Shown here one piece after another: positions 1 through 12,130 of a stretch of DNA of 64,000 nt; within the stretch, counting starts at the first letter, position 1; every line of letters starts with the position of its first letter. The notes under the pieces are model-generated. The model did not search any database, was not told the DNA's origin, and saw nothing but the letters and a program-made list of their open reading frames with translations. Position numbers and translations under genes: made by a program. This DNA comes from Druceiella hillmani (taxonomy: Eukaryota > Arthropoda > Insecta > Lepidoptera > Hepialidae): positions 38,521,501 to 38,585,500 of the forward strand of contig JAYKKI010000013.1 of assembly GCA_039881145.1 (NCBI GenBank). The letters are read 5' to 3'.

Positions 1-389
1 ATACAGAATTAAAATATCAATTAATTTATAATTTCCTTACATCAGTGCAGCGCCATCTTTTGATAGATATGATTATTAATTTCACGTAACAAAAATACTT
101 CAAGTACATAATATTGACGCAGTGAGCCGCTTTTTCATTTGAATTTATTGGATAAAAAAATATAAGTGCGATTTATATATGTGCTGATAAATTATATTCA
201 GTAGTGATTTAAATTCAATATTTTGATTAATATATTTACTATTCGTAAATGTTAGTGAAAAAATTGTGTTTATAGATTTTTTCAAGTGCTCCAATATAAT
301 TGAGGTTATCTATCCGTATGTATTATTTAATGATGCCAAAGAAGTATAATTTCTCACGCGCGTACATAAGTACACGAACCCATTTTTTT
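1..389. other. AT-rich DNA, no feature seen
   Basis: AT-rich unique-looking sequence without a usable open frame or recognisable repeat. The homology shared by the two repeats that follow cannot be traced convincingly into this stretch. Confidence 0.5.
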
Positions 390-1545
390 TTATTGCTCAA
401 AATAATGGAGTACATCTCCCCTGTGAAACGATCTAATAAGGAAAAATACAATGCACACTTTAGCGTAATTTAATCAAAATACCTTAGCTTTAGAATCAGA
501 TACAATATATAAAATCATATGTAGAACTTTTCTGATAAAAAATATATACAATTTTATTGACCCTATTTTGATAATTCTTTTCACAACGCCCCTATTTTTT
601 TAAATGCTCCATATGTTTATTTTATCCCCAGTTTCTACCGTTTTACGCTGCTATTTTTATCCTAACCTCACTTCGTTACCCTTTAGTGTGTTCAAAAATT
701 TATTTTATTAAGTTTAAAGGTTTTTTAATGGAGCCATGAAAATTACGTTTTTATTCTGTTTTCTTTTTCATTAAATATTTTATTACTTCATGTTTCATAC
801 AAAAACCGGAATCATCTCGGTATTTGCCTGCTGTAGGTATTTTTTTGGAAATTATTCAATGGAAGAAGGCAAAATTCGACATAATTATAGGAATTAGAGG
901 TATTAAGTATAAAAAGTTTGATATTATTTTTCTAGGGGCTAAGGAAGAGGTCCCTATTACGAACTCAAAAACTAGTTATTTACAAAAAAAACCGAGAATG
1001 TTGATAAAATTTATGTGTTAACCCGCGTTATATAAGATGATGGTTTCTTTTTCTTGTAAATCCTTTAACTAAGTTATATTGAAGTGCTTTTGAGAGCGAA
1101 AGAATGTTACTTGTTGTATGTTTCTCAAAATATGGCTATCAATATTTTTTCAATTATCGAGTTACTGCAGCGTCGATATAGATTAGTTTGCACGAACACT
1201 GTAAATTGCAAAGGTGCGCTCAAACTTTTCCCTTCGGTTTTCATGTATGCCTCTAGTACTCGTATTTATGCAATGCTACAAAATACTGATCGCACAAATT
1301 CTACTTGCATATGACCAGCTTCTTTTGTTTCTTTTTCTATATTTTAGACGTAATGATCGCTGGTTATCATTACGATCATTTGACGATTTTAAGAAAGTTT
1401 TTGCTACAGTCATATTATGATACTGAACAAATATTTAGCCCAGTGCTCGCTAAAAGTTTTTTTAATTAAGAAAATTTCCTGAAAAATTTCGTTTTTGTAT
1501 TAATCGTTTCTTGTTAGTTCCAGGTATCAGATTGAAGTCGTATTT
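390..1545 (+). repeat. Diverged dispersed repeat, copy 1
   Basis: This stretch aligns by eye, in the same order and orientation, with about 2,800-3,725. Shared landmarks are CTGTGAAA..GAT near 420 and 2,840, CTTTAGC.TAATTT near 462 and 2,877, TTTTCAC.A.G.CCCTAT near 579 and 2,990, the 17-base string GGAAATTATTCAA at 848 and 3,270, TTACGAACTCAAA at 957 and 3,363, and a shared 3' segment ending GTATTAATC at about 1,499 and 3,717. Identity is low and patchy, so the copies are old. The small open frames inside (824-1,021 and 1,084-1,420) do not resemble a known protein and are probably chance. Copy 2 carries the TTCCGTGC/GTCCGTTTGTC motifs of a wider family, which suggests a non-coding transposon. 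Boundaries are approximate. Confidence 0.5.
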
Positions 1546-1607
1546 TATCGACCTGCAAAAAGAAATTTATACCTGCTAATATTTAGCAGTATATTTAAAA
1601 AAAAAAT

Positions 1608-1613
1608 TATATA

Positions 1614-1646
<33 letters not shown>
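1608..1646. repeat. (TA)n microsatellite
   Basis: About 38 bp of alternating TA, with one G, just downstream of the first dispersed repeat. Confidence 0.9.
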
Positions 1647-1650
<4 letters not shown>

Positions 1651-2114
1651 TATATAGGAACTCCAGTATTTTTAAAGCTATGTTCACACGTTTACTTTTT
1701 AATGAGACATGGAATTGTATTTTCAGCTACAGATTAAATTAATTTAAAATCATATTTATTAGATAATGCCTTTAAAATCAGATTTATTACTGTCCTATAG
1801 AAAAAAGTATACGTCTGGCGTCATATTTGTCATGGATGATATCTCATTTCAAGTTGTGATTGAACTTTTGTACATATTTACCGACTTGTTTGTTTGGGAT
1901 ATTGATACAGGCTTGTTGGACAAACTCACTGGCGCCTAAGACTTCAGAAACAAACGACGCACTTCATCTTTGTATGCGACATGTCAACCATTATTTTATT
2001 GCGCCTTAAATATAGAGACAAGCGTTTATGGAGATTATATATTACGAATTACTATAAATATAACCTTTTCTTGGCTCTCTGTGTAGATAACGTCTTCATT
2101 AATTAACTTTAAAC

Positions 2115-2116
<2 letters not shown>
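1647..2116. other. Unassigned sequence of normal complexity
   Basis: From about 1,800 to 2,000 the sequence is less AT-rich than its surroundings and has a plus-strand frame free of stops for roughly 45 codons ending near 1,938. No family was recognised. It could be part of a decayed element or chance. Confidence 0.3.
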
Positions 2117-2170
<54 letters not shown>

Positions 2171-2200
2171 TATATATATATATACACACACACATATATA
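2117..2200. repeat. (TA)n/(CA)n microsatellite
   Basis: Alternating TA with a short CACACACA block near 2,185. It produces tyrosine/isoleucine runs on both strands that are not genes. Confidence 0.9.
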
Positions 2201-2799
2201 CCAAGAATTATTGAAGTGATACCTAAATATTTAAAATATATGAACGTATAGAAATTAAATATTCCTAATTTACCACATATAGAAAAATTATTCATCACAA
2301 TCCTGCAAGACTTTCCTTGAATTTCTATTAAATAAAACTAGAAATGAAACAAAATGTATTTTTTTCCAATTTTTAAAATACTGTTTTTAGTACCAATAAT
2401 GATTGAATAAATTCGTATTTCTTTTGGTTACCACAATTGTCATTGAAGAATGTATAGTAGCCTTGAATATATAGTGCCCTTTTCCCTATGACTTTTCCTT
2501 ACAGGTTTGGTTCGTCCCGTTCTTTAAAACATAAAATATTTTTTTAAAAAACTCAACCTTTTCTGAGAAAATCATATAAAAATTTCTAAATAAAAAAATA
2601 CAATTTTTATATGGTCACTTCGGTACATACCATATTTTACTATTCTCGGAAAAATAAATATTTGAAAACTGTCAGAAAACCACTTTCCAAAATTAAATGA
2701 AATTAATAAAATTGTCTGATGATTCACAAGGCGTTCACATGGTGCTTTTTCGTAATTATGGTAAATGAAACTCGTTACAAAATTATAAATAGGAAAAAC

Positions 2800-3725
2800 G
2801 AAACAAAATAATTCGTCAATTTTATTCAATTTCTTCGACTCTGTGAAAGGATGTCGAAAGAAAACACAATTGTATACTTTAGCATAATTTTCTCAAATGT
2901 AAATGTCTTTGAAAACATGGACATCAAATACAATCATGTGCATACAAAAAAACACATTTACTTTGATTTACAATATTTTTATATCCTTTTTTCACGATGT
3001 CCCTATTATTCTAAGCGCTTTACAAGTTTATTTTATCACAAAGTCCTTTTCATCCCTTTTTCCATTGCCCCTTTTGTACTTATCTCGTTTTCTTACCTTT
3101 TATTGTCCTCAATAATGTTTTTTCATTTGACTGTAATATTCCAAAACGGACTAAAAAGTTCTTTTTCCTTATAAATATTTGATTTTTAGTATTCCGTGCA
3201 GAAATTGAAAAAGTCGAACAATTGTAAAAACGCCTTGTTGTCCGTTTGTCTATCGAGCACAATTTTCTTGGAAATTATTCAACATTCAAAGAATAAATTT
3301 GATGTAGATATAGAAGTTAATGGCCTAATTACGATTTTGAAATCTAAAAGAGGTGATATAAATTACGAACTCAAAGACTCTAGATTTTTTTGACTGACAG
3401 CAGTCAAAAAAATTTGGAAAATATCGGTAATGTTGATGACGATGTTTATGGTGATCCACATTACTTTATATGTTTTTTCTTGTAAACAATTTAATTAAAT
3501 TGCAGTAGGCTGTGGAATACTGATCGAGAAAATAATACTTTCGCTCGGCCGATTTCCTTAAGGATGAATTGATAGCTGATTATGATAATTACGACTAGCT
3601 CACAATTGTAAAGATATTTCCACTAAAATTGATATTTATTATTTTGGAGAAGATTCTTACGAAACCCACACTTTGCCAAAGATTTCCTCAAGGGAAAAAA
3701 GTGCCCGGAAAAATCTCGTATTAAT
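2800..3725 (+). repeat. Diverged dispersed repeat, copy 2
   Basis: Second copy of the repeat at 390-1,545. The segment 3,183-3,330 reads TTTTTAGTATTCCGTGC, then GTAAAAACGCCTTG, then GTCCGTTTGTC, then a GAAATTATTCAACATTCAAAG-like stretch. This order matches the general plan of the TTCCGTACC insect repeat seen at 18.5, 31.7 and 63.6 kb. No coding capacity is preserved. The 3' end abuts the inverted repeat at 3,722, so the hairpin may have arisen at the repeat edge. Confidence 0.5.
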
Positions 3726-3804
3726 CAATTAGTTAAAATTTAAATTATGAACGATAAAATACGTGGACATATAGGCGTTGTTTTTTATACATACTCATGC
3801 AGAA

Positions 3805-3853
<49 letters not shown>

Positions 3854-3945
3854 TATGTATATATATTTCTGCATGAGTATGTCTAAAAAACAACGCCTAT
3901 ATGTCCAAGTATTTTCTCGTTCATAATTTAAATTTTAACTAATTG

Positions 3946-3949
<4 letters not shown>
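3722..3949. repeat. Near-perfect long inverted repeat (hairpin)
   Basis: The left arm (3,722 to about 3,825) is followed by a (TA)n loop and then by its reverse complement (about 3,845-3,949). Both arms contain GGACATATAGGCGTTG and CATGCAGAAATATATATAC in inverted orientation. Only about three base differences are visible over about 100 paired bases outside the loop: GATAAAA/GAGAAAA, ACGTGG/ACTTGG and TTATAC/TTAGAC. Such similarity implies a recent origin. No other copy of the arm was found in the window. Confidence 0.88.

Positions 3950-4007
<58 letters not shown>
3947..4007. repeat. (TA)n microsatellite
   Basis: Uninterrupted alternating TA, about 60 bp, directly at the right end of the hairpin. 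Confidence 0.9.
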
Positions 4008-4008
<1 letters not shown>

Positions 4009-4245
4009 TTGTATTTAAGAAGAACCTTTACTATGATTTAATGAATATTTAAGACAATATAAAAGCAACAAAAACAACCATATCTATTAATGTAACAGTT
4101 TTTAATAAACCGATTGAAAGATTTTTCTTTGAATTTAAACTTTTCTATGAAAAAAGCATGAACACTTCAAATACCAAGCACGAAAATGCTGAAAAGCGAA
4201 AAGTAAATAATCGCGCATTGAATGTATTAAATTGACAATTATTGA

Positions 4246-4444
4246 TTATATTTGGCGTTAATTTTGTAGAAATTCATTACTCACAATTAAATGAAACTAC
4301 GTGATGTAGTATTATTTCCATTTTCTTTAAGGTCTTTACCAGGACCTAGGTTTTGTTGTATTACAACATCTTCAGGTGGGTTATTAAATCTTTGCTAATA
4401 ACCCACCTGAAGATTCACTAAAAAATTGTCAATTTCTCACAAAT
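4246..4444. repeat. Degenerate foldback element
   Basis: Starts with the end sequence GCGTTAATTTTGTAGAAATT (4,255-4,274), which is also present at the left end of the 34-kb element. An arm follows: TGAAACTACGTGATGTAG, then CCTAGGTTTTGTTGTATTAC, then a fragment of the opposite arm (CTTTGCTAATAACCCACC) near 4,393-4,410. The second arm is mostly missing, so this is a truncated copy lying directly beside a more complete one. Confidence 0.75.
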
Positions 4445-4651
4445 AAATGAAACTACGTGGTGTAGTATTATATCTACTTTCTTTAAGTTCTTTACCACGA
4501 CCTAGGTTTCGTTGTATTACATCTTCAGATGGGCTATTAGCAAAGATCTTTGCTAATAGCCCAATTGAAGATGTTGTAATACAACGAAACCTTGGTCGAG
4601 GTAAAGAACGTAAAGAAAGTAGAAATAATACTACATCACTTAGTTTCATTT
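4445..4651. mobile_element. Palindromic foldback (MITE-like) element
   Basis: A ~207-bp element that is almost entirely a palindrome. The left arm starts AAATGAAACTACGTGGTG and the right arm ends CACTTAGTTTCATTT. The two meet at AGCAAAGATCTTTGCT near 4,546 with no spacer. The arms contain CCTAGGTTTCGTTGTATTAC and its complement. It reads as an open frame on both strands because of the symmetry, but nothing suggests a protein. Related copies lie at 4,246, 34,166 and 36,084. The form fits a non-autonomous foldback or terminal-inverted-repeat DNA transposon. No autonomous partner is present. Confidence 0.85.
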
Positions 4652-7600
4652 AATGGTATTTCATTTTAATTTAGCTGCGTGTTGTAAATAATAAATTTAC
4701 CAAAATTGATAATGGTCTTGCCAATTTAATGCAAACTAACTCAATGTTCCAACTTTCTAGTGTTATATTTTAAGATTGTTTTAATTATTTTTACATTGTC
4801 AAAGAAATTCAAACATATAATGTTTGAATTTCCTTACTAACTTGGAAAATGTTTTAAATATTTTTTGCAAAACAAGACTGTGGATTGAATGTCACTTGGT
4901 ATCTTTCAGCTCACAGTTTAAATTTTTGAGTGATCGACTTTGCCATTAAATTTTCTTAATTTTTTCGTTCTCAGTTATCAATGACATTTATTTTGTCTTA
5001 TTTTTTATCATTGTACTCTTCATAATCATTCTTTATAAATTCGCACATGGCATGACACTTTTTTTGCATTCAAAAGTGTATTTTCCCTTTTGGAAAACTA
5101 TTAATTAAACTACATAAAAGTGGGGAAAATTAAATTATCCTAACTTGGAATTTTTTATTATATCAACAATAACTCATAGCTTCGTTTGTACTTAATTTCA
5201 CCATTACTATTTTCATCTAAGCAATTTTATTGAGTTATTGCTCAGAAATGATAATTGGTGTATAAACAATGTAATAGCAATTTTAATTACTTTTTCAGAT
5301 GCTCTTAACAAGAATGCAATTTTTTTTGCAATATTTTTCTCCACTGGTCTCTGATTCAATTTCCTAGATTTTTGACCATATTTCAAATGATTGAAACAAT
5401 TTTATTGACCATGATGTTTTAAAGAATTTAGTCTGGCTTCTTTGTGTTTATATTCTAGTCTCAGGAAAGAGTGTTGTGGTATAAATTTAATATAAATCCA
5501 CCTAGTTAGAAGAAAATCGTTACAACACATTGAGTTTACGTGATCCATGAATAAATAGATACAAAACAGATTGATATCACATTTTACAGCCCAATAAACC
5601 ACATGACCTGGAAAGCACCTGACGTAAAAGAAATGATTGAGCACAGCTAAAAGTAATAAGGTGATATTATGACAAAAACAACAAAGTGAAAAAGGGTAAA
5701 CGACTTGGGGATGACGCGAACTTGGAAAGGCCTCAATGAATAGAATCAATATTTAACAGGTCATGGTAATGTAAACAATGTTATCCACATTGGATACTAC
5801 AAGCTTCGTAAATACGTATTTGCAATCTCGAAATTAATATGTATATAAAATGAAACTCAAATATTTGACACAGTATTCTACTAACATTTATACAAATATT
5901 GTAGTTTTTTTAATTATAAAAATATGTTGCATAGAATATAAGGCATAAGAAAATAAAATGATTTAGACTTTTATTTATGACGTACACATCATTATTTTAT
6001 CCTATATTTTTAAATATGTACATCTAAATCATTTTAAAAAGCTGAAAGTTTTATCACCTACAAGTGTTTATAATTTTCCTGAAATTGTTATTTTTCTTGG
6101 AATATATTCTAGATTTTCTTCTAATTAGTATAAATTATTTCAGATTTTGTCCCTTGCAAAATTCAAAGATGAGAGTTATTGGGTGTTCTGTAAGAATATT
6201 CTCGGTCATGTGTAAAAAATTGTGCGGCATAACATTAAAAGAAAAATAGATTTGAAATATAAAAGTAAAGCCGATATGATACTACCCCTAACCTCGTTGT
6301 TAATCTTTAAATTTTAGCTCTCATTTTAGACCCTCATTTGAAGAAATATATTCTAAAATTGTTTAAAATATAGAATAGATGGAGAAGAGTAAACTTTGTA
6401 ACTTTTTTAAATTACAAATCGATAGAGATAAAAATAATGCAGCTCACAAAATTTTTCTGGCATATAGGCAAACAGACATCCAAGTGTCTTCATAAAGTTT
6501 AATTTCATAGTTTTTAAATATGCAATTCCGAAAGTAAATTTGACAAATATACAAGTATTAAGGGTCGTTAAAATTAATGTAAAATAACATGGAGATTTGA
6601 TTTTGTACATGGGATTTGAGGCGCTTATTTTATCAGCCAGTGTTTTTAGAATAACGGCAGTTGCAAAAATCATTCCGATTATATTATCGTATTTACGATG
6701 GGCCGTAGATTCACACCTAGAATCATCTTAATTTTCACATTATCTTAACTTTACACATTAATACAAAAGAAATAATAAACCAAAGGCAAATTTTACTTTT
6801 GCTAGTCATCATATACGTGCAAAGTATTTCTTTTCTGTTTCTTCCAAAGAATTTTTGATTATTAAATTAAAAAAAAAATATATAATTAATATTAGAAACA
6901 AATTATTTTCAATCGGTTAACTATAGGTAATTTTTAATTGGTTAATATAGAAATAAGTATAGAAAAAAAGTATTCCCATTTTTATTTTTACATATTAATT
7001 CTTATTGATAATTGCTTCTGATTATTGGGAAATAAATAGTAAGTTTTACATTTTAAAAACACTTTCTCTCTTCAAAATACACTTTATAATCCATATAAGC
7101 ATAAATATGTTTACTAAGTTTTAAAACCGACAAGTATTTGCTTTCTTCGAACTATTCGCCGATTAATAAAGTCGTCGACTAGCCTGTATAGCCGATACAT
7201 CTTCATTTATGATTGGGTAAGATTAAATTTTATTATCCCAATAATATATTGTAATTGACTTCATTCGTCACACAGTTATGCCAGTTATTTTTCATATCAA
7301 GAGCCAGTTAAAACCGAATATAAATAAACAAATATATATATATATATATATATATAATATACATATATTTATATATTTTTTCATATTCCGAAATTTTTTG
7401 AAACCCAATTTTGGTACAAAATGTTTTTTTAATAAAATTATTAATCCTGTAATAAACCTTACATTTTGAAATTTTGGAGATCATCTTATACAAGTATACA
7501 TAAGCATTCTACATTTTGAAAATATTTATATATCTGGTCAATCTTACGCCGAAATTTCGCGGCTTTGTTCGAATATGTTGTTCTAACTGGTAACGACATA

Positions 7601-9298
7601 AAGTTTCCGTTGAAAACTGAATAGAAAATGTTAAACGAGTTGAGCTTGGTAAACAGAAATACTAAATATATTGCGGTGTTCGATGTAATCAGAAAATTTC
7701 TCGAAGTTTGATATTTGTCCTTTTGTCAGCGATAGAAAAAGCGTTCTTGAATTTTCTCTACGTAATTTTTACGTATTATTATACGTAATTATTAACCTCT
7801 ATTGCATAAGTTCTTATGTGAAGTAAAACTTCTTTAATGCTTCGGCCGCCGGGCGGATTCATCCGACATTTGTTTTTTCAAGCTTTACACAATTTTAACG
7901 TGATAAAATGAGTCAGACATTGGTAAAGAAATTTCGCTTCAAAAATAAAATACTCCTTAAAATTATTTATATAGTCATAGATAAAAGTCATATAATAGGT
8001 GATATAGTCACAAATAATTGTAATAAAGAGTTTAATACATACCAACGTACATAAAATTTTACATTATCTACAGCAGAATAATAAAATTCGTTAGAATATC
8101 ATTCAAATTATATTCTATAATACCTCATAATGAGACTAAAATCATTACGATTATTTTAGTTAAAATTTCTTATCATTACGTAAATATAATCTTTCGCTTG
8201 AATGTCTCATACTTCTTCCATTCAACTACCGTTGGGCTCGCTTGCTGGCTAGAAGTCAACCATATGGATATAATTCGGATTAAGTTTAACCCCAGTGAAA
8301 CAGTTTAATAAAAAACTTATTATAAAGTTATATTCTGTAAAATTATATAAAATGTAATAAATATATTAATGTTACATTTACGTATATCGAACAAACTTAG
8401 TGCGATAAATTTTCAATTTTTTCTTATACAGGAATAAACTAAACGTAAAATCAACTTTCAATCATTTTTAAAAAATTGTGTGTTAATAAAATACATGAAA
8501 TCATTTACGTGCAGTTAGAATGAATTTATCGTCTTTTGAGTGGTAATATATTTCTCAGCAGAAGTTTTAATTATTTAGATTAATTTTATTAGTCAGCTGA
8601 AATAAATCGAGTGTCTTAATGTAATGTAACACATATTAAATAGAATTATGCCTTTGTATACTTTGTTGATGTAGTCTAATTTGCATGAAGCCTAAAGCGT
8701 TGAACATGTAAGAGAACCAAAAATGCAATAGCTTAAAGCACAATATAAACATTAATTGATAAAACGAAAAAAAAACGCAACAATTCAATTTAAACACAAA
8801 ATAACTAATTTATCAATTGTGATCTATCTAAAAACACCACGAACATATTCTTTAAAACATTTAATGTACCGTAAAAAATATCTAGATTTATAAGTTAGTC
8901 ATTAAGTATTACTAGAATAATTATTAAATGGATTATGAAGAAAAAATTATAATGAAAGATATTATTAAGATGGTAATTAAGATTGATTATGAGGGTGAAA
9001 CTATTAAAATAGTCTCTCGCAACGTACCAGGCAGGAGCGTAAAGCGTTACTGAAACCAAGATCGGGTTGTTACCAATATAATGATGAAATAATTGAAAAA
9101 ACTTACGTCATTAAAGGTGATTCCCAAAGAAGTTAAATGAAATTGTGTTCCAACCAAGTCTATTATAAAATATGGAGTAAACAAATAATGACATTTCCGG
9201 ACATCCTTTTATGAAAAAAAACTACTAAATAATATTATTGTTTAATTTTTTCTCCAACAAAACTACAAGAAACTTCATATAGACAAGACAAGATTAAT
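4652..9298. other. AT-rich DNA without recognised genes
   Basis: No feature could be supported apart from a (TA)n tract at 7,332-7,356. A minus-strand open frame at 5,402-5,749 (115 codons, Cys-rich and hydrophobic) has no recognisable domain. Short poly-A and poly-T runs are common. Confidence 0.5.
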
Positions 9299-9320
9299 AC
9301 GAAATTCTATCGATCTATCT

Positions 9321-9375
<55 letters not shown>

Positions 9376-9440
9376 AGCATAGAATTTATTAATATCTTCG
9401 GAGTCAAGATAAAATTATATTTTTCTGTTAAATGTGTCAG
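9299..9440 (+). repeat. Repeat pair member 1, expanded by (TA)n
   Basis: Matches 13,500-13,633: both have ATTTCTATCGATCTATC (ATTCTATCGATCTATC here), then TAGAATTTATTAA, then TTTCTGTTAAATGTGTCA in the same order. Here a (TA)n run (9,325-9,372) fills the middle, where the other member has ordinary sequence. Confidence 0.7.
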
Positions 9441-9534
9441 AAGAAAATCAATAGGTTTGAAAATATTTTGTGTTATAACGATGTGTTAATGCCCTTAATT
9501 TATAAATGGTAAAGGTAGTAAAATTGATGACCTT

Positions 9535-9765
9535 TTGATACCTTGTATTTTATTTAGTAATTCGTCTTTAGAAGCATTGAAAAAGGAATCCAGACCAGAT
9601 ACTCTTCTTATAGTAACAGGCACTGACTGGGCCGTTGATTCTTTTCGGAATATCGATAAACTATTTCTATGGAATAAACAAACTGCTTTATCAACAAACG
9701 CATCCGATTTGAAAACATTAAATTACACACTTTTCACAAAACTTTGGAAACTGAATAAACATTAG
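9535..9765 (+). CDS. Exon-like open frame, unknown product
   Basis: An open frame of 76 codons whose residue composition (charged, with segments such as SLEALKKESRPDTLLIVTG) looks more protein-like than other small frames here. A possible 3' splice acceptor, TTTTATTTAG, ends at 9,557, and after the TAG stop an AATAAA sits near 9,847. It could therefore be the last exon of a gene whose other exons lie elsewhere. The phrase DTLLIVTG loosely recalls phosphatase-type cores, but key residues cannot be verified and no function is assigned. No upstream exon was found within the window. It may equally be a chance frame or an old relic. Confidence 0.25.
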   Translation: MIPCILFSNSSLEALKKESRPDTLLIVTGTDWAVDSFRNIDKLFLWNKQTALSTNASDLKTLNYTLFTKLWKLNKH

Positions 9766-9768
9766 GAT

Positions 9769-11394
9769 CTGATTAAATAATTGTAACATTCTGCCGCGAT
9801 GTTATACGAAAAACGAGAATTGTAAACTAACCTTTGATTGAAATGAAATAAAGAATAACCTCGTCGTCTTTTCTCCTCGGTCAGAGAAATAATATCGTGA
9901 AAAAATGTTTGCAAATTTATGTGCTGCGTAAATTCATTTCGTCAACAAGTTGTTTACTTTTTAAATATTAGCTTTTTTTAAAACGACATCTAAATTCTTT
10001 TAATGGTGCTTGATAAATCTATTTACTTCTTATGTATTTTGTGTGATATATTCTGATGGATTCTAAAATATTGTTGTTTCAGTTTATTCATGAATGACGT
10101 AAACATAGTATATAATTTCTTTTTATTTGAACTATATTATTCAGATGTGTCTCTTTGAAGAAATCGTGTTGAAGTATCGCTTTATATTTTTCAATAGACT
10201 GACCGGTATACAAAATTTTTCTTGCATTACTATTTAATGACAAATTTTGTTTTAAAAAAAAAATTTCTTGTGTATACCGAAATATAGCAAAATTTACTTA
10301 AATACATAGGTAACTTAAGAGTGAATTAAAATTGTTTCAAAAAACCGCGTTTCGTGTATATATTGACATTATATTTTTTTTACACACAGGTAGGTCTTGT
10401 TATAAACAATTTGTCCCCACTCAATTAAAAAAAAATTAATTGTTTTAATCTGGTCTAAAATGCAGCATATTACATCTTTTTGATCTTGAACTAAACTTAC
10501 TTATTCAACTTAAGAGTTTTCTTAGTCTATCGATACATCACATGCTTATCTTCGTAAAGTAGGTTTTGTACAACTTTTACCTTTTCAACAATAGTTATTT
10601 CAATATGTTTACGCAATGTTGAATCATCCTTCAACTGATAATGAATGCTGTGAAAATTAATAAATCATTTTTCGGTCGTCGTTAAGTACAGAGAGGTCAT
10701 CCTAATACCACATTAATTTCCTCGAAGCAAGCGTCTTTTTGTTAGTTTCCGTTTAAAATTTTAATGAATAACAGGAATCAGATCATGACAAGTGAATTTC
10801 ATCACAGGTATATTTTAAATAACTTTAATTTAATAACATGAATTAAAAGGCAATGATAATCACACGTTAAAATAAATACTAATGTTTATTAAATGAGTTA
10901 TTTCTTATTTAACTACCATACAATCAATTATATTTTTAACAATACGTCAGAGAGCAAAACTCATATAGAGACCCAAGAATTTCAATTAACAATATGTGAA
11001 GATATGAATAATGACATGTGACAGTCGAGCCCAATGTGATGACCGTATCGACATAACGTGGGTTAACAAAAATATAAAAGACAATATACGTTACCAAGGG
11101 AATTGTCAAATCAAAGAAATATTGATGTCTTGATTGATTTATGGATATGTGGGTTGCTGCCTTTTATCACACGCATTGAGCTATAAGTGGACACATTATC
11201 AATATACGCTATATTTACATATTAATTATATGTTATAATACATATTTTAACCAATTCTTAAAATAGTGAATTGACTTGGAACTTTTGCTCATCAGCGAAT
11301 ATGTTGTATTTGGATATATAATATCTCGATATTTAAAAAGAGGCACTGTCATGTTGAATATTCTTTGTCGTGAATTCTGTGTGAATTGTAAACA
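9769..11394. other. AT-rich DNA, nothing recognised
   Basis: No open frame of note, no repeat relation to the rest of the window and no RNA gene recognised. Confidence 0.5.
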
Positions 11395-11560
11395 CAGGAT
11401 TTATACGTGTTTAGTGTTCCGTGCCAAAGTTGTCAAAACAGAATTCTAAAGGAATCGATTTGATGTACATTTGTCCGTCACAGGCGATTTTTTTAAAATT
11501 TCTTCGACGTTCAAGTTAAAATTTACAGAGATAAGTTATATTGACTCATTTATAGATGTG
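11395..11560 (+). repeat. Fragment of the TTCCGTACC-type dispersed repeat
   Basis: Reads TTTAGTGTTCCGTGCCAAAG, then GTCCGTCACAGGC, then a TTCGACGTTCAAG-like stretch, in the same order as the motif blocks at 3,183-3,330. A degraded short copy. Confidence 0.5.
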
Positions 11561-11855
11561 AAGCATAAACAGACAAGGGATAACTTTATTCCTTGCATAT
11601 TTTACAAAAATTTTAATATATCTCAGTAGAAACGTTCCCACATAACTTCGCACATAGAAAATATAATAAGCATTGGCGCTCCTGGCGGCGAGTAACGCGA
11701 CAGAAGGGCGCCTTTCAAGCACAGTCGGAGTGCACTTTAATATTTGAGTGGGTGGAAATTGTCATGAAAAGCTAACGGTGCAAATATAGCTTGTACTTGA
11801 CCGATTTTTTTATTTTCTGGTAATGTAAAAACTTTTGTTGTTATATTGCATTGTT

Positions 11856-12130
11856 GGAAACATTTGCAAAATTTTTATAAGATCACGTTCATAAAATGCT
11901 AATCATTTCGCGCGACACTTTTCCGGTTTTTTACGTGAGGCGTTTTATTAGAGGGAAGATTTTAATGAAAAAATAAGTTTTCATAATTTCCTTTTAGTTT
12001 TGTGGAATATTATAATAAAATGTTGTTGTTTTAATTTATGGTTCGTAATATTTGCAAAATATTTACAATTACACGCTCATAAAATATTAATCATTGCAGC
12101 ACTGCATAATCCGCAAGTTTTCGTGTATTT
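11856..12130 (+). repeat. Diverged tandem duplication, period about 187 bp
   Basis: The stretch ATTTGCAAAATTTTTATAAG..CACG.TCATAAAAT..TAATCATT near 11,861 recurs as ATTTGCAAAATATTTACAAT..CACGCTCATAAAAT..TAATCATT near 12,050. After it both have a degraded CGC/CCG..TTT.CGTG segment. Two copies, moderately diverged. Confidence 0.55.

Noticed and set aside
4437..4653. Overlapping 68-70-codon frames on both strands, and 34,214-34,438
   Set aside because: They are mirror images caused by the palindromic foldback element.
5402..5749. 115-codon minus-strand frame
   Set aside because: The longest non-repeat frame outside the duplication, hydrophobic and Cys-rich, but with no domain, no splice or promoter context and no recognisable homology. 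Kept only as a note in the gap entry.
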